Origin: JAGMXM01 sp964458325
GTDB taxonomy: Bacteria > Verrucomicrobiota > Verrucomicrobiia > Limisphaerales > UBA1319
Assembly: GCA_964458325.1 (NCBI GenBank)
Contig: CAYWIM010000071.1
Location: 1-25,338 of the forward strand
Length of the DNA: 25,338 bases
Direction: 5' to 3'
Shown: in pieces, positions 1 to 7,565 of the stretch
Numbering within the stretch: position 1 is the first letter of the stretch
How the letters are laid out: every line of letters starts with the position of its first letter
The notes under the pieces: generated by a model
What the model was told of the DNA's origin: nothing
What the model saw: the letters and a program-made list of their open reading frames with translations, nothing else
The model's database searches: none
Program-made: the position numbers and the translations under genes

Positions 1-10
1 CTCTCCCCGA

Positions 11-40
11 CCCTCCCCTCCACTGCCGCGGAGGGGAGGG
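11..40. repeat. GC-rich perfect inverted repeat (11-bp stem)
   Basis: CCCTCCCCTCC at 11-21 is exactly complementary to GGAGGGGAGGG at 30-40, with an 8-nt loop. Neither side carries a T-run, so it is not a classical intrinsic terminator. It may end a gene that lies upstream of the window, or be a copy of a dispersed intergenic palindrome. The two cannot be told apart from one copy. Confidence 0.6.
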
Positions 41-140
41 AGAAGACAAACTGCGGACGATCACCCCACTGCGACCGGACGCACCAAGCGCCGAAGAATT
101 TTGTCCTGCACCCGTCGAGGCCGGCCGGACGACGGCGGGT

Positions 141-169
141 TTGCGTCAGGGTGCGAGTTCGGGCATGAT
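141..169 (+). promoter_or_regulatory. sigma70-like promoter of the AEC permease, leaderless geometry
   Basis: A -35-like TTGCGT (141-146), a 17-nt spacer and a -10-like CATGAT (164-169) lie upstream of the permease. Six bases separate the -10 box from the ATG at 176, so transcription is expected to start at the A of the start codon. This geometry supports 176 over the in-frame TTG at 101. Confidence 0.45.
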
Positions 170-175
170 GGGCGG

Positions 176-1132
176 ATGCAGGAGTTTCTCGTGGTCCTGG
201 GGGCGGTGCTGCCGGTGTTCTGCATCATGGGTGCAGGCGCCGCGGTGCGCCGCCTCGAATGGCTGACCGCGGAGGCCGACCGCGCGTTGCTGCAGCTCAC
301 GATCAATCTTCTGGCCCCCTGTCTGATTCTGGATTCGATCCTGGGCAATGCGGCGCTTCGCCAGTGGCAGAATCTTCTGGTGCCGCCGCTGGTGGGATTC
401 GGGACGGTCGTGGCGGGGATCGCGCTGGCGTGGTGGGTGCGGCATAGGGCGGGCCTGGCGAACGAGCGCGAGCAGCGGACGTTCGCGCTGGCGACCGGCA
501 TGTACAACTACGGCTACGTGCCCATTCCGTTGGTTCTGATGCTGTTTGCCGACTCGCCTCAGGGGACGCTGGGGGTGCTGTTCGTCCACAACGTCGGGAC
601 CGAGCTGGCGCTGTGGACGGTGGGTTTGGTGGTGCTGACCGGCGCATCTCCCGGGCGGGAGTGGCGCCGGATCATCAATGCGCCGGTGATGTCGATCATC
701 CTGGGCCTGGCGCTGAACCTGACCGGGGCCTATCGCTGGATGCCGGATTTTGTTCTGACCACGGCGCGGATGCTGGGCCAGTGCGCGATCCCGCTGGGCA
801 TCCTGCTGATCGGCGCAACGATGGCCGATCACATCGGCGATTTCCATTCGCGATCGGCGGGCAGGGTTATGGGGGCGGCGACCCTGCTGCGGATCGGGGT
901 GTTGCCGGTCGGTTTCCTGGCCCTGGCCTGCTATCTGCCGGCCTCGATCGAGCTCCAGCGGGTGATCGTCCTCCAAGCCGCCATGCCCGCCGCGGTGTTT
1001 CCGATCGTCATGGCCCGCCATTTCAACGGCGACGCGCCCACGGCCCTCCGAGTGGTCATTGCCACGTCCGTCGTCAGCTTGATCAGCACTCCCCTTTGGA
1101 TTCGAGTCGGTCTGTCGTGGATCGGCGATTGA
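176..1132 (+). CDS. AEC-family (auxin efflux carrier-like) permease
   Basis: The 318-residue protein is almost entirely hydrophobic, with some eight to ten predicted membrane spans. It has the look of the AEC (auxin efflux carrier/malate permease) family: an N-terminal LGAVLPVFCIMGAGAAVRR segment, a central polar loop and a C-terminal half with QAAMPAAVFPIVMA. Length is typical for the family (about 310 residues). These secondary carriers sit in the cytoplasmic membrane and export or exchange small organic anions; the substrate cannot be read from sequence. The frame is open upstream to a TTG at 101, but the first 25 residues would be hydrophilic and untypical, and a promoter ending at 169 points to the ATG at 176. 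The next gene follows after 46 nt on the same strand. Confidence 0.85.
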   Translation: MQEFLVVLGAVLPVFCIMGAGAAVRRLEWLTAEADRALLQLTINLLAPCLILDSILGNAALRQWQNLLVPPLVGFGTVVAGIALAWWVRHRAGLANEREQRTFALATGMYNYGYVPIPLVLMLFADSPQGTLGVLFVHNVGTELALWTVGLVVLTGASPGREWRRIINAPVMSIILGLALNLTGAYRWMPDFVLTTARMLGQCAIPLGILLIGATMADHIGDFHSRSAGRVMGAATLLRIGVLPVGFLALACYLPASIELQRVIVLQAAMPAAVFPIVMARHFNGDAPTALRVVIATSVVSLISTPLWIRVGLSWIGD

Positions 1133-1178
1133 CCGATCCCGGATCGGAGGCGCGCATCAGGATCCATCGAACCCAGCT

Positions 1179-1778
1179 ATGAGCACATTGAAGTTTCTCA
1201 GGAATTTCATCCGGCATCCCCAAGCGACGGGCGCCATTGCGGCGAGCTCGTCCCGCCTGGCCGCGCTCATCACCGATTCCGCCCGCCTCGAGGATGCCCG
1301 AGTCGTGCTCGAGTTCGGCCCCGGCACCGGCGTGTTCACGGAGCGGATTGTGCGGAGGCTGGGGCCTGGGGCGCGGTTCCTGGCGATCGAGATCAACCCC
1401 GAGTTTGCGGCAGCGACGCGCCGCCGCTGCCCGGGCGTGCAGGTGGTCGAGGGTTCGGCCGTGGATGCCCGGATCCATCTGCAAGCCCTGGGGGAGACCC
1501 ACTGCGACCGGGTCGTGTCCGGCCTGCCATGGGCTGCGTTTCCGGAGGCGCTCCAGGACCAGCTCCTGGCCACCCTGCTGGCGATTCTTCGCCCCGGCGG
1601 TTTATTCCTGACCTTTGCCTATCCGCAGGGGGTTTGGCTCCCGGCGGGCCGGCGGTTCCGGCGCAAGCTCAAGAGCCGATTCGCCGAGGTCCGCACCACC
1701 CGCATCGTCTGGTTGAACCTGCCGCCGGCGTTTGTCTACGTGGCGCGAAACGCGCTCGAGCCGCTCGCGAGCCGCTGA
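1179..1778 (+). CDS. PmtA-like class I SAM-dependent methyltransferase
   Basis: The 199-residue protein carries the SAM-binding motif I as VVLEFGPGTGVFTERIV (about residues 42-58), a motif II acid in FLAIEINPEF, and a motif IV-like VVSGLPWAAF. The N-terminus FLRNFIRHPQATGAIAASS is characteristic of the small bacterial phospholipid N-methyltransferase/rRNA dimethylase-like group (PmtA-type). Those enzymes methylate phosphatidylethanolamine, but many paralogues are uncharacterised, so lipid methylation is an inference. Length fits the family (about 190-210). It lies 46 nt after the permease on the same strand and may be co-transcribed; I see no convincing promoter or Shine-Dalgarno of its own. 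It converges on rbsK with a 10-nt gap and no terminator hairpin. Confidence 0.8.
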   Translation: MSTLKFLRNFIRHPQATGAIAASSSRLAALITDSARLEDARVVLEFGPGTGVFTERIVRRLGPGARFLAIEINPEFAAATRRRCPGVQVVEGSAVDARIHLQALGETHCDRVVSGLPWAAFPEALQDQLLATLLAILRPGGLFLTFAYPQGVWLPAGRRFRRKLKSRFAEVRTTRIVWLNLPPAFVYVARNALEPLASR

Positions 1779-1788
1779 CAGGCGATGG

Positions 1789-2733
1789 TCACCGCGCGGG
1801 CCGGATCTGGCCGGTCCGCTCGAGCCGGAGGATTTCGCGGCGTCGGGGGGCGGAGGGTTGCGCGCCGGGTCGGGTGATGGCAATGGCGGCGGCGGCCTGG
1901 GCGAACCGGACAGCATCGAGCAGAGCCCGGCCTTCGGCCAGGGCCACAGCCAGCGCGCCGTTGAACACGTCGCCGGCCGCGGTCGTGTCGACGGGCCGCA
2001 CGCGGAACGCGGGCGCCCGCTGCTGCTTCTGGCGGGTCCCGACCCATACGCCTCGAGGTCCCATGGTGATCATCACCACGGGGACACCCAGATCGAGCAG
2101 TGCGCGTCCAGCCTGGTTCGCATCCGATTCGGACCGGATCCGGACGCCGGTCAGGAGTTCTGCCTCGGTCTCGTTGGGGGTGAGGACGGTGGCTTGGCGC
2201 AGGAGCGCGGGGGCCAGGGGGCTGGCCGGGGCGGGATTGAGAATGACGGGGACGCGGGCGGCGGCGGCGGCCTCGAGCGCGGCGGCGACGGTCTCCGATG
2301 GGATTTCGAGCTGGAGCAGGATCCAATCGGCGCGCTCGAGCTGGGCGCGGGCGCGTCGGATATCGGCGGGCGAGAGGCGGGCGTTGGCGCCGGGGGCGAC
2401 GGCGATGCTGTTCTGGCCATCGGCGGCGACGCAGATCAGCGCCACGCCGGATGGCTGGGCGCGATCGCGGGCGATGCGGCGCGCGTCGATCCGGTCCCGC
2501 CGGAAACCGGCGAGGGCGGCTCGCCCGAACGAGTCGTTGCCGACCCGCGCGACCAGGGCGACTTGTCCGCCTGCGCGCGCGGCTGCGACGGCTTGATTCG
2601 CCCCTTTGCCGCCGGCGACCATGGACAGCGCGCCGCCCAGCACGGTTTCCCCCGGGCGAGGCAGGCGCTGGACACGGAGGATGATATCGGTGTTGGAGCT
2701 GCCGACGACGACGATGCGGGGGATGTGTTTCAT
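1789..2733 (-). CDS. rbsK: ribokinase
   Basis: This 314-residue PfkB-family sugar kinase phosphorylates D-ribose to ribose 5-phosphate. Family signatures are clear: N-terminal VVVGSSNTDIILRVQRLPRPGE, the substrate-binding GGKGANQAVAAARAG, LTPNETEAELLTGV, and the C-terminal catalytic-base motif VDTTAAGDVFNGAL with the Asp of the anion hole. The DTTAAGD form and the TPNETEA block resemble E. coli RbsK rather than fructokinase or adenosine kinase. The start at 2733 overlaps the rbsC stop in an ATGA, implying translational coupling. The frame remains open far upstream into rbsC, but that extension is arginine-rich shadow sequence. It is the last gene of a transporter-kinase operon, so imported sugar is phosphorylated directly. 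Confidence 0.93.
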   Translation of the reverse strand: MKHIPRIVVVGSSNTDIILRVQRLPRPGETVLGGALSMVAGGKGANQAVAAARAGGQVALVARVGNDSFGRAALAGFRRDRIDARRIARDRAQPSGVALICVAADGQNSIAVAPGANARLSPADIRRARAQLERADWILLQLEIPSETVAAALEAAAAARVPVILNPAPASPLAPALLRQATVLTPNETEAELLTGVRIRSESDANQAGRALLDLGVPVVMITMGPRGVWVGTRQKQQRAPAFRVRPVDTTAAGDVFNGALAVALAEGRALLDAVRFAQAAAAIAITRPGAQPSAPRRREILRLERTGQIRPAR

Positions 2734-3713
2734 GGTTTGGTTTGGCTCCAGCGATGGCGGTATTGGTCGACGATGACGGCGGCGACGATGACCAGGCCGG
2801 TGACCAGGCGCTTGGTTTCGTCGCGGGCGCCGATGGCTGCCAGCCCGGTGTTCAGCACGGCGATGATCAGCACGCCGAAAAACGAACTCACGACCGATCC
2901 GCGTCCCCCCATGAGGCTGGTCCCCCCGATCACCACCGCCGCGATCGCCTGCAGCTCGAAGCCGCTCCCGGCGTTGGGATTGGCCGATTCGAATCGCGCG
3001 GTGTCGATCACGGCGGCCAGCGCGACGAGCAGGCCGCTGTACAGATAGACGGCGACCTTGATGGGCCGGGGATCGATGCCCGAGAGCCGGACCGCCTCCT
3101 CGTTGGTGCCGATCGCGACCAGGTAGCGGCCGAACACGGTCCGCGTCAGGACCCACTGGCTCCCCAGCACGACGGCCAGCGCCAGCAGGAAGGGCAGCGA
3201 CAATCCCAGAAGATGCGTCTCGACGATGGGCGCCAGCGCCGATCCCACGTATTGGGTCTGGGATCGGGTCAGGAAATGCGCGCCGCCGCGCGCGATCTCG
3301 AGCATGCCCAGCGTGACAATGAAGGGCGGCAGATTCCAGCGCATCGAGACGAGTCCGTTGAATGCCCCAGCCGCCAGTCCGGCGGCGAGCCCCGCCAGGA
3401 TGGCCAGCGGAGCGGGCCAGTGTCCTTGGGCGAGCCCGACCCCGACGACCGCGGTGCAGAGCCCCAGGACCGATCCCACAGAGAGATCGATGCCGGCGAT
3501 GAGGAGCACGTAGGTCATGCCGGCGGCGACCAGGATCGCGGACGGGATCTGGTTGGCGATGGTCTGGAAGGTGGTGAGGCTGAAGAAATGGCTCGTGCTG
3601 AGGGAAAAGACGAGCACCAGGAGCGCCAGGGCCAGCCCAAGGCCGAGGTAATCCGCCAGCCAGCGGCGTCCGGCTGCCAGCCTGCCATTTCCCCGAGATG
3701 TCGCGTCGTTCAT
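2730..3713 (-). CDS. rbsC: ribose-type ABC transporter permease
   Basis: The 327-residue integral membrane protein has the RbsC/BPD_transp_2 pattern. It begins with a short cytoplasmic N-terminus and a first span (LGLGLALALLVLVFSL), followed by TYVLLIAGIDLSVGSVLGL, the family hallmark. Then come NGLVSMRWNLPPFIVTLGML, the cytoplasmic loop GRYLVAIGTNEEAVRLSGI that contacts the ATPase, and AIAAVVIGGTSLMGGRGSV. About eight to ten spans are expected. It forms the homodimeric channel of a CUT2-class sugar importer. Both ends overlap neighbours by 4 nt (ATGA with rbsA upstream and rbsK downstream), giving tight stoichiometric translation. Ribose is the likeliest substrate because of the ribokinase, though CUT2 permeases vary in sugar. 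Confidence 0.93.
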   Translation of the reverse strand: MNDATSRGNGRLAAGRRWLADYLGLGLALALLVLVFSLSTSHFFSLTTFQTIANQIPSAILVAAGMTYVLLIAGIDLSVGSVLGLCTAVVGVGLAQGHWPAPLAILAGLAAGLAAGAFNGLVSMRWNLPPFIVTLGMLEIARGGAHFLTRSQTQYVGSALAPIVETHLLGLSLPFLLALAVVLGSQWVLTRTVFGRYLVAIGTNEEAVRLSGIDPRPIKVAVYLYSGLLVALAAVIDTARFESANPNAGSGFELQAIAAVVIGGTSLMGGRGSVVSSFFGVLIIAVLNTGLAAIGARDETKRLVTGLVIVAAVIVDQYRHRWSQTKP

Positions 3714-5236
3714 GGATAGGTCCGGGTGTAACCGCTCAGGGCGGCATGGAGGAGGTCATCCTGCGTGCATGCGTCGCGGTCAAAGGTTGCGACCCACCGG
3801 CCGGCGGACATGACGCCAATGCGGTCGCAGAGGCCGAGCAGCTCCCGGAGATCGGATGAGGCCATGAGGATCGCGCGGCCCTGATCGGCCCCGTGGCGGA
3901 GGAGCCGGTGGATCTCGAACCGAGCCCCGACGTCGATCCCGCGCGTCGGCTCATCGAGCAGGAGGATGTCGCAATTGCGGTGCAGCCACCGGGCCATGAG
4001 CACCTTCTGCTGGTTGCCGCCGCTCAGCTCGGAGACAGGCTGGAGCGGCGACCGGCAGCGCACCCCCAATTGGTCCAGCCACTGTTCGACCGCCTGCCGC
4101 TCGGCGGCCGTCTGGATCCGGCCTCCGGCGCGGCAAAAGGGCCTCAGATGGTTCAGGGTGATATTGGCGAGGATGGACATCGGGAGCAACAGGCCTTGGG
4201 CCTTGCGATCCTCGGTCAGGAGGGCGATCCCTTGGCGCACGGCGTCTCGAGGCTGGTCGATCCGGGCGGGGGCCGATGATCCGCGCAGGCAGATCCGGCC
4301 GGCGGCCCGGCGGTCGGCGCCGAAGATGGCGCGCAGCATCTCGGTGCGGCCGGCGCCCATGAGGCCGGCGAGGCCGAGGATCTCGCCGTAGCGGAGCTCG
4401 AAGCTGGCGTGGCGCAGTGCCGGGGGCGCCGCGAGCCCGTCGACCTGGAGGGCGAGCCCGCCAGGCGGCCTCGATCCGGCCAGCCGGGTTTCCTCGATGG
4501 GACGGCCGACCATGAGCCGCACGACTTCATCCAGCTGGAACTCGGAGGCGCGGCGGGTGGCCAGAAGCCGCCCGTCACGGAGGACGCTGATCCGGTCGCT
4601 GATCCGCTGGATCTCCTCCATGCGGTGCGAGATGTAGAGGAAGCTGACGCCCTGTTGGCGGAGGCGGCGGATCTGGTCGAAGAGCCGCTCGATCTCGGGT
4701 GCGGTCAGCGCGGCGGTGGGCTCGTCCAGGATGAGCAGCCGGCATTGCCGGGAGAGGGCGGCGGCGATCTCGACCATCTGCTGCCGGCCCACGCCCAGCG
4801 TATCGAGCGGACGGTCGGGGGCGACGTCGGACAAGCCGACCTGGTCCATGAGCGGTCGGGCAGCCCGGTGAAGGCCGGAATAGTCGATCACGCCCCATCG
4901 CTGGGGGAGATGGCCGAAGAAGATGCTCTCGGCCACTGTGAGGCGTCCGATGACATTGAGCTCCTGCATGACCATTCGGACGCCCCGGGCGTCGGCCTCG
5001 CGTTTTCCGGAGGGCGCATAGGGTTCTCCGGCCAGCTCGATGCGGCCGGCATCCGGCCGGATCAACCCTGCCAGGATGCGTGCCAGCGTGCTTTTTCCGG
5101 CGCCATTCTCGCCGACCAGGGCGTGGACCTCGCCCTCGAGGATTTCGAGGTCGACGCGGTCGAGCACGCGGGTGGCGTAATCCTTGGTCAGCCCGGCGGT
5201 CCGGAGGAGGATGGGGGTGTCAGCCGGCCGAGTCAT
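3710..5236 (-). CDS. rbsA: ribose-type ABC transporter ATPase (two nucleotide-binding domains)
   Basis: The 508-residue protein holds two fused ABC domains, the normal CUT2 architecture. Domain 1 has Walker A GENGAGKST (about 42-50), a signature segment LGVGRQQMVEIAAALS and Walker B LLILDEPTAAL. Domain 2 starts near residue 255 and has the degenerate Walker A GLMGAGRTE typical of RbsA, a canonical LSGGNQQKVLMARWL and ILLLDEPTRGIDVG. The protein energises sugar import from the cytoplasmic face. The start (ATG at 5236) has only a weak purine stretch before it. A 25-codon mini-ORF that begins on the rbsB stop runs across this start and may couple translation. Its 3' end overlaps rbsC by ATGA. 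Confidence 0.94.
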   Translation of the reverse strand: MTRPADTPILLRTAGLTKDYATRVLDRVDLEILEGEVHALVGENGAGKSTLARILAGLIRPDAGRIELAGEPYAPSGKREADARGVRMVMQELNVIGRLTVAESIFFGHLPQRWGVIDYSGLHRAARPLMDQVGLSDVAPDRPLDTLGVGRQQMVEIAAALSRQCRLLILDEPTAALTAPEIERLFDQIRRLRQQGVSFLYISHRMEEIQRISDRISVLRDGRLLATRRASEFQLDEVVRLMVGRPIEETRLAGSRPPGGLALQVDGLAAPPALRHASFELRYGEILGLAGLMGAGRTEMLRAIFGADRRAAGRICLRGSSAPARIDQPRDAVRQGIALLTEDRKAQGLLLPMSILANITLNHLRPFCRAGGRIQTAAERQAVEQWLDQLGVRCRSPLQPVSELSGGNQQKVLMARWLHRNCDILLLDEPTRGIDVGARFEIHRLLRHGADQGRAILMASSDLRELLGLCDRIGVMSAGRWVATFDRDACTQDDLLHAALSGYTRTYP

Positions 5237-5297
5237 TCCAGGCGTCGTCGGGGCGAATGCCTGCGAGCGGCCAGCCGGGGGCGGGATGGCCGTTCAT
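5220..5297 (-). CDS. 25-codon mini-ORF linking rbsB to rbsA (possible coupling ORF)
   Basis: An ATG at 5297-5295 overlaps the rbsB TGA (5296-5294) as ATGA. It opens a 25-codon frame that begins MNGHPAPGWPL and ends AWNDSAG, terminating with TGA at 5222-5220, about a dozen nucleotides inside rbsA. It is out of frame with both genes. The arrangement would let ribosomes that finish rbsB restart, cross the otherwise untranslated 57-nt gap, and terminate right at the rbsA start, which lacks a good Shine-Dalgarno. I recognise no protein family. Chance is a serious alternative in GC-rich DNA. Confidence 0.2.
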   Translation of the reverse strand: MNGHPAPGWPLAGIRPDDAWNDSAG

Positions 5298-6289
5298 GGT
5301 TGAGGGCTTGGCCCGGAGGCGGTGATGAGGTCGACGGGCGTCTCGCGGTCTGCAGGCGTGCCCCGCGTTCGCAACATCTCCAGCGCGTATTCGATCCCGA
5401 ACACGGCGAGCTGATCGGCATGCTGGTCGGCGGTGGCGAGGATGCGGCCTTCGCGAAGGAGGTTTTGGACGGCGGAGATGTGGTCGTAGCCGACGACGCG
5501 GACCTGGTCGGCCTTGCCGGCGGCGCGGAGGGCGGCGACGGCGCCCAAGGCCATGCTGTCATTGGCGCACAAGATGGCCTTAAGCTCGGGGTGCTCGCCG
5601 ACGAGGGCGGCGGCGACCTGGTTGGCCTTGTCGGTCTCCCAGTAGCCGGATTGGGAGCTGATGATGTTCATGCCGGCGGCTTTCATGGCGTCCTCGAATC
5701 CCATGCGGCGCTGGATGCCGTTGAATGCGTTGGGGGCGCCTTCGAGGATGGCGACGGCGTCGCCGGGGCGCAGGTGTTTGGCGAGGTATTCGCCCACCCG
5801 GCGGGCGCCTTTCCGATTGTCCGGGCCGACGAACGGGATGCGGGCCTGTTTGTCGGCCAGGACCTGGGTGTCGAACTGATTGTCGATATTGACGACCGCG
5901 ATGCCGGCGTCCTGGGCCTTTTTGGCGACGGCGACCAGGGCCTTGGAATCGGCGGGAGCGATGACGATCGCATCGACCTTCTGCGCGATCATCTGTTCGA
6001 CCAGGTCGATCTGCTTGCTCACGTCCAGCTCATCTTTGATGCCGTTGGCCAGCAGGTCGTATTGATCAGCGCGAGCCCGCTGATCGGCTCGTGCGCCGTT
6101 CTCCATTGTGAGGAAGAACTCGTTTGCCAGCGATTTCATGATCAGCGCGACGCGCGGCTTGGCCTCGGCGCGACCGGATGGGCCGGCGGGCTGGCAGCCG
6201 GAGGCAAGAATCCAAAGGGCAGCCAGGATGGCCCCCCCCGCCAGCCGGGAAACGGTGGCGCCGTCGAGCCCCGAGATTCGAGTTGTCAT
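5294..6289 (-). CDS. rbsB: ribose-type periplasmic sugar-binding lipoprotein
   Basis: The 331-residue protein is a Peripla_BP_4 substrate-binding protein for the CUT2 transporter. The N-terminus has a basic start, a hydrophobic segment (AGGAILAALWIL) and ASGC with Cys32, a plausible lipobox, so it is probably a lipid-anchored binding protein. The mature part follows RbsB closely: RVALIMKSLANEFFLTMENGA, VDAIVIAPADSKALV, VVNIDNQFD, FVGPDNRKGARRVGEYL, AILEGAPNAFNGIQRR, ILCANDSMALGAVAAL and VVGYDHISAVQNLL. It captures sugar and delivers it to RbsC. A predicted promoter with an approximately 11-nt leader lies just upstream, making this the first gene of rbsBACK. Ribose is inferred from the kinase; related binding proteins take other pentoses or polyols. 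Confidence 0.92.
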   Translation of the reverse strand: MTTRISGLDGATVSRLAGGAILAALWILASGCQPAGPSGRAEAKPRVALIMKSLANEFFLTMENGARADQRARADQYDLLANGIKDELDVSKQIDLVEQMIAQKVDAIVIAPADSKALVAVAKKAQDAGIAVVNIDNQFDTQVLADKQARIPFVGPDNRKGARRVGEYLAKHLRPGDAVAILEGAPNAFNGIQRRMGFEDAMKAAGMNIISSQSGYWETDKANQVAAALVGEHPELKAILCANDSMALGAVAALRAAGKADQVRVVGYDHISAVQNLLREGRILATADQHADQLAVFGIEYALEMLRTRGTPADRETPVDLITASGPSPQP

Positions 6290-6306
6290 AAGCTTGTTTC
6301 AGGCCG

Positions 6307-6336
6307 CTTGTACCTCCAAACCCGGCGCGTCCACAA
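6307..6336 (-). promoter_or_regulatory. predicted promoter of the rbsBACK operon
   Basis: Read on the minus strand: TTGTGG (6336-6331), an 18-nt spacer and TACAAG (6312-6307). Seventeen bases separate the -10 box from the rbsB ATG, giving a leader of about 11 nt. AGCTTGT (6291-6297) and ACAAGCT (6333-6339) form a 7-nt inverted repeat that brackets the promoter and could bind a repressor, but it is short enough to be chance. No regulator gene lies in the window. Confidence 0.35.
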
Positions 6337-6476
6337 GCTGAAATGCCGGAGCCCAGCTCCGCCCCGCGGTGCGCCGTCGATTTCGGCTTGCCGCCCCTCC
6401 TGTTTTGCATGAGAGTTTCACCGACCTGATGTGAACGTGCCACTCTCCGAGGTCGGGTGGCGAGAAGCCAGGCGGT

Positions 6477-7565
6477 ATGAACTTGATTCCACTCCATCGG
6501 AGCTTCATCAATCCCGAGGTCAAGGATACTGTCTTGCGCGTGCTCGAATCGGGGCGTTTCGTGCGCGGCGAGGAATGCGATGCGCTGGAGGCGGATTTGG
6601 CGGCATTCACGGGGGCGCGGCACGTGATGCTCTTTCCTTCGCACCGAGAGGGCCTGCAGCGGCTGCTGGAGCTCATGAGGGTCAAGGCAGGCGACGAGGT
6701 CATTCTGCCGGCGCTGGCGCCGCTGTCGACATTGGAGCCGGTGCTGCAATCGGGGGCGCAGCCGGTGTGGGTGGATGTGGACGACACGCTGTGCATGGAT
6801 GTGAACCAGCTCGAGGGCGCGGTGAATCCGCGGGTGGTGGGGATCCTGCCGGTGCATCTGCATGGCCACCCGGCCAACCTCGATCGGGTCATGGAAATCG
6901 CCGGGAAACATCATATCTGGGTGATCGAGGACGGCCTGCATTCCTGGGGAGCCCGGTATCACGGCCAGACCATCGGGACGCGCGCGCCGGCGGCGGTCTT
7001 CTCGATCGATCCTTCGAGCAACCTGTCGGTCCTGGGCCAGGGGGCGTGCCTTTTCATCAACCACATCGTGCTGGCGCGGAAGCTTCGCAGCGAGGCATCG
7101 GCGGGGCCGGACGGATCGGAGTCGAGCGCCGCTCAAGACGGCGAATGCCCGTTCAACGAGATCCAGGCGGCGGTGGGCCGCGTTGCCTTGCGGCATCTCG
7201 AGCCCCTGAACGAGCACCGGCGTCTGATGGCCGAGGAGTATCATCAGCGGCTGCAGGGCCTGGTGTCCACGCCCCGGGAGATGCCGTGGGCGCATTCGGT
7301 CTACTCGAGGTATGTGATTCGGGCGGAGCATCGGGACGAGCTGGCGGAGTTCCTGGGGCGGCACGAGGTTGAGACCTCGATGCAGTGCGCCGTGCCGCTG
7401 CCCCATTGTCCCCTGATGGCTCGGCGCGGGCGGGGGGAACCGGCGACGCCGCATGCGGATCTGGCGGGGCGGGACATGCTGGCGCTGCCGATGAGCGGCG
7501 AGATCACTCCGGCCGAGATCGGGAGGATCTGCGATTACATCCGGTCGTTCTACGATCGGCTGTGA
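6477..7565 (+). CDS. DegT/DnrJ/EryC1/StrS-family protein lacking the PLP lysine
   Basis: The 362-residue protein aligns over its length with DegT-type sugar aminotransferases: SGRFVRGEECDALEADLAAF, the helix PVHLHGHPANLDRVMEIA and the cofactor-ring aspartate in VIEDGLHSWGARY (Asp152). The internal-aldimine motif, normally FS(F)xPxK-(N)LG-x-GDGG, reads FSIDPSSNLSVLGQGA here, so the Schiff-base Lys is Ser181. The phosphate-binding SGT segment is also altered (PSHREG, 54-59), as is the usual NYRM before EIQAAVGRV. Family members with His at the Lys site are PLP-dependent dehydratases; Ser would abolish aldimine formation. It may be a non-catalytic sensor or scaffold, or use another chemistry. 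An in-frame stop at 6432 limits the start to 6477. It is divergent from rbsB and overlaps the downstream membrane gene tail-to-tail by 16 nt. Confidence 0.8.
   Translation: MNLIPLHRSFINPEVKDTVLRVLESGRFVRGEECDALEADLAAFTGARHVMLFPSHREGLQRLLELMRVKAGDEVILPALAPLSTLEPVLQSGAQPVWVDVDDTLCMDVNQLEGAVNPRVVGILPVHLHGHPANLDRVMEIAGKHHIWVIEDGLHSWGARYHGQTIGTRAPAAVFSIDPSSNLSVLGQGACLFINHIVLARKLRSEASAGPDGSESSAAQDGECPFNEIQAAVGRVALRHLEPLNEHRRLMAEEYHQRLQGLVSTPREMPWAHSVYSRYVIRAEHRDELAEFLGRHEVETSMQCAVPLPHCPLMARRGRGEPATPHADLAGRDMLALPMSGEITPAEIGRICDYIRSFYDRL

Noticed and set aside
146..1021. Long open frames antisense to the AEC permease and many similar ones antisense to other genes
   Set aside because: They are rich in Arg, His, Gln and Pro, show no family motifs and mirror a well-supported gene on the other strand. 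In GC-rich DNA such frames stay open by codon bias.
2734..3156. N-terminal extension of the ribokinase frame
   Set aside because: It lies inside rbsC, is arginine-rich, and the ATGA overlap plus family alignment fix the start at 2733.
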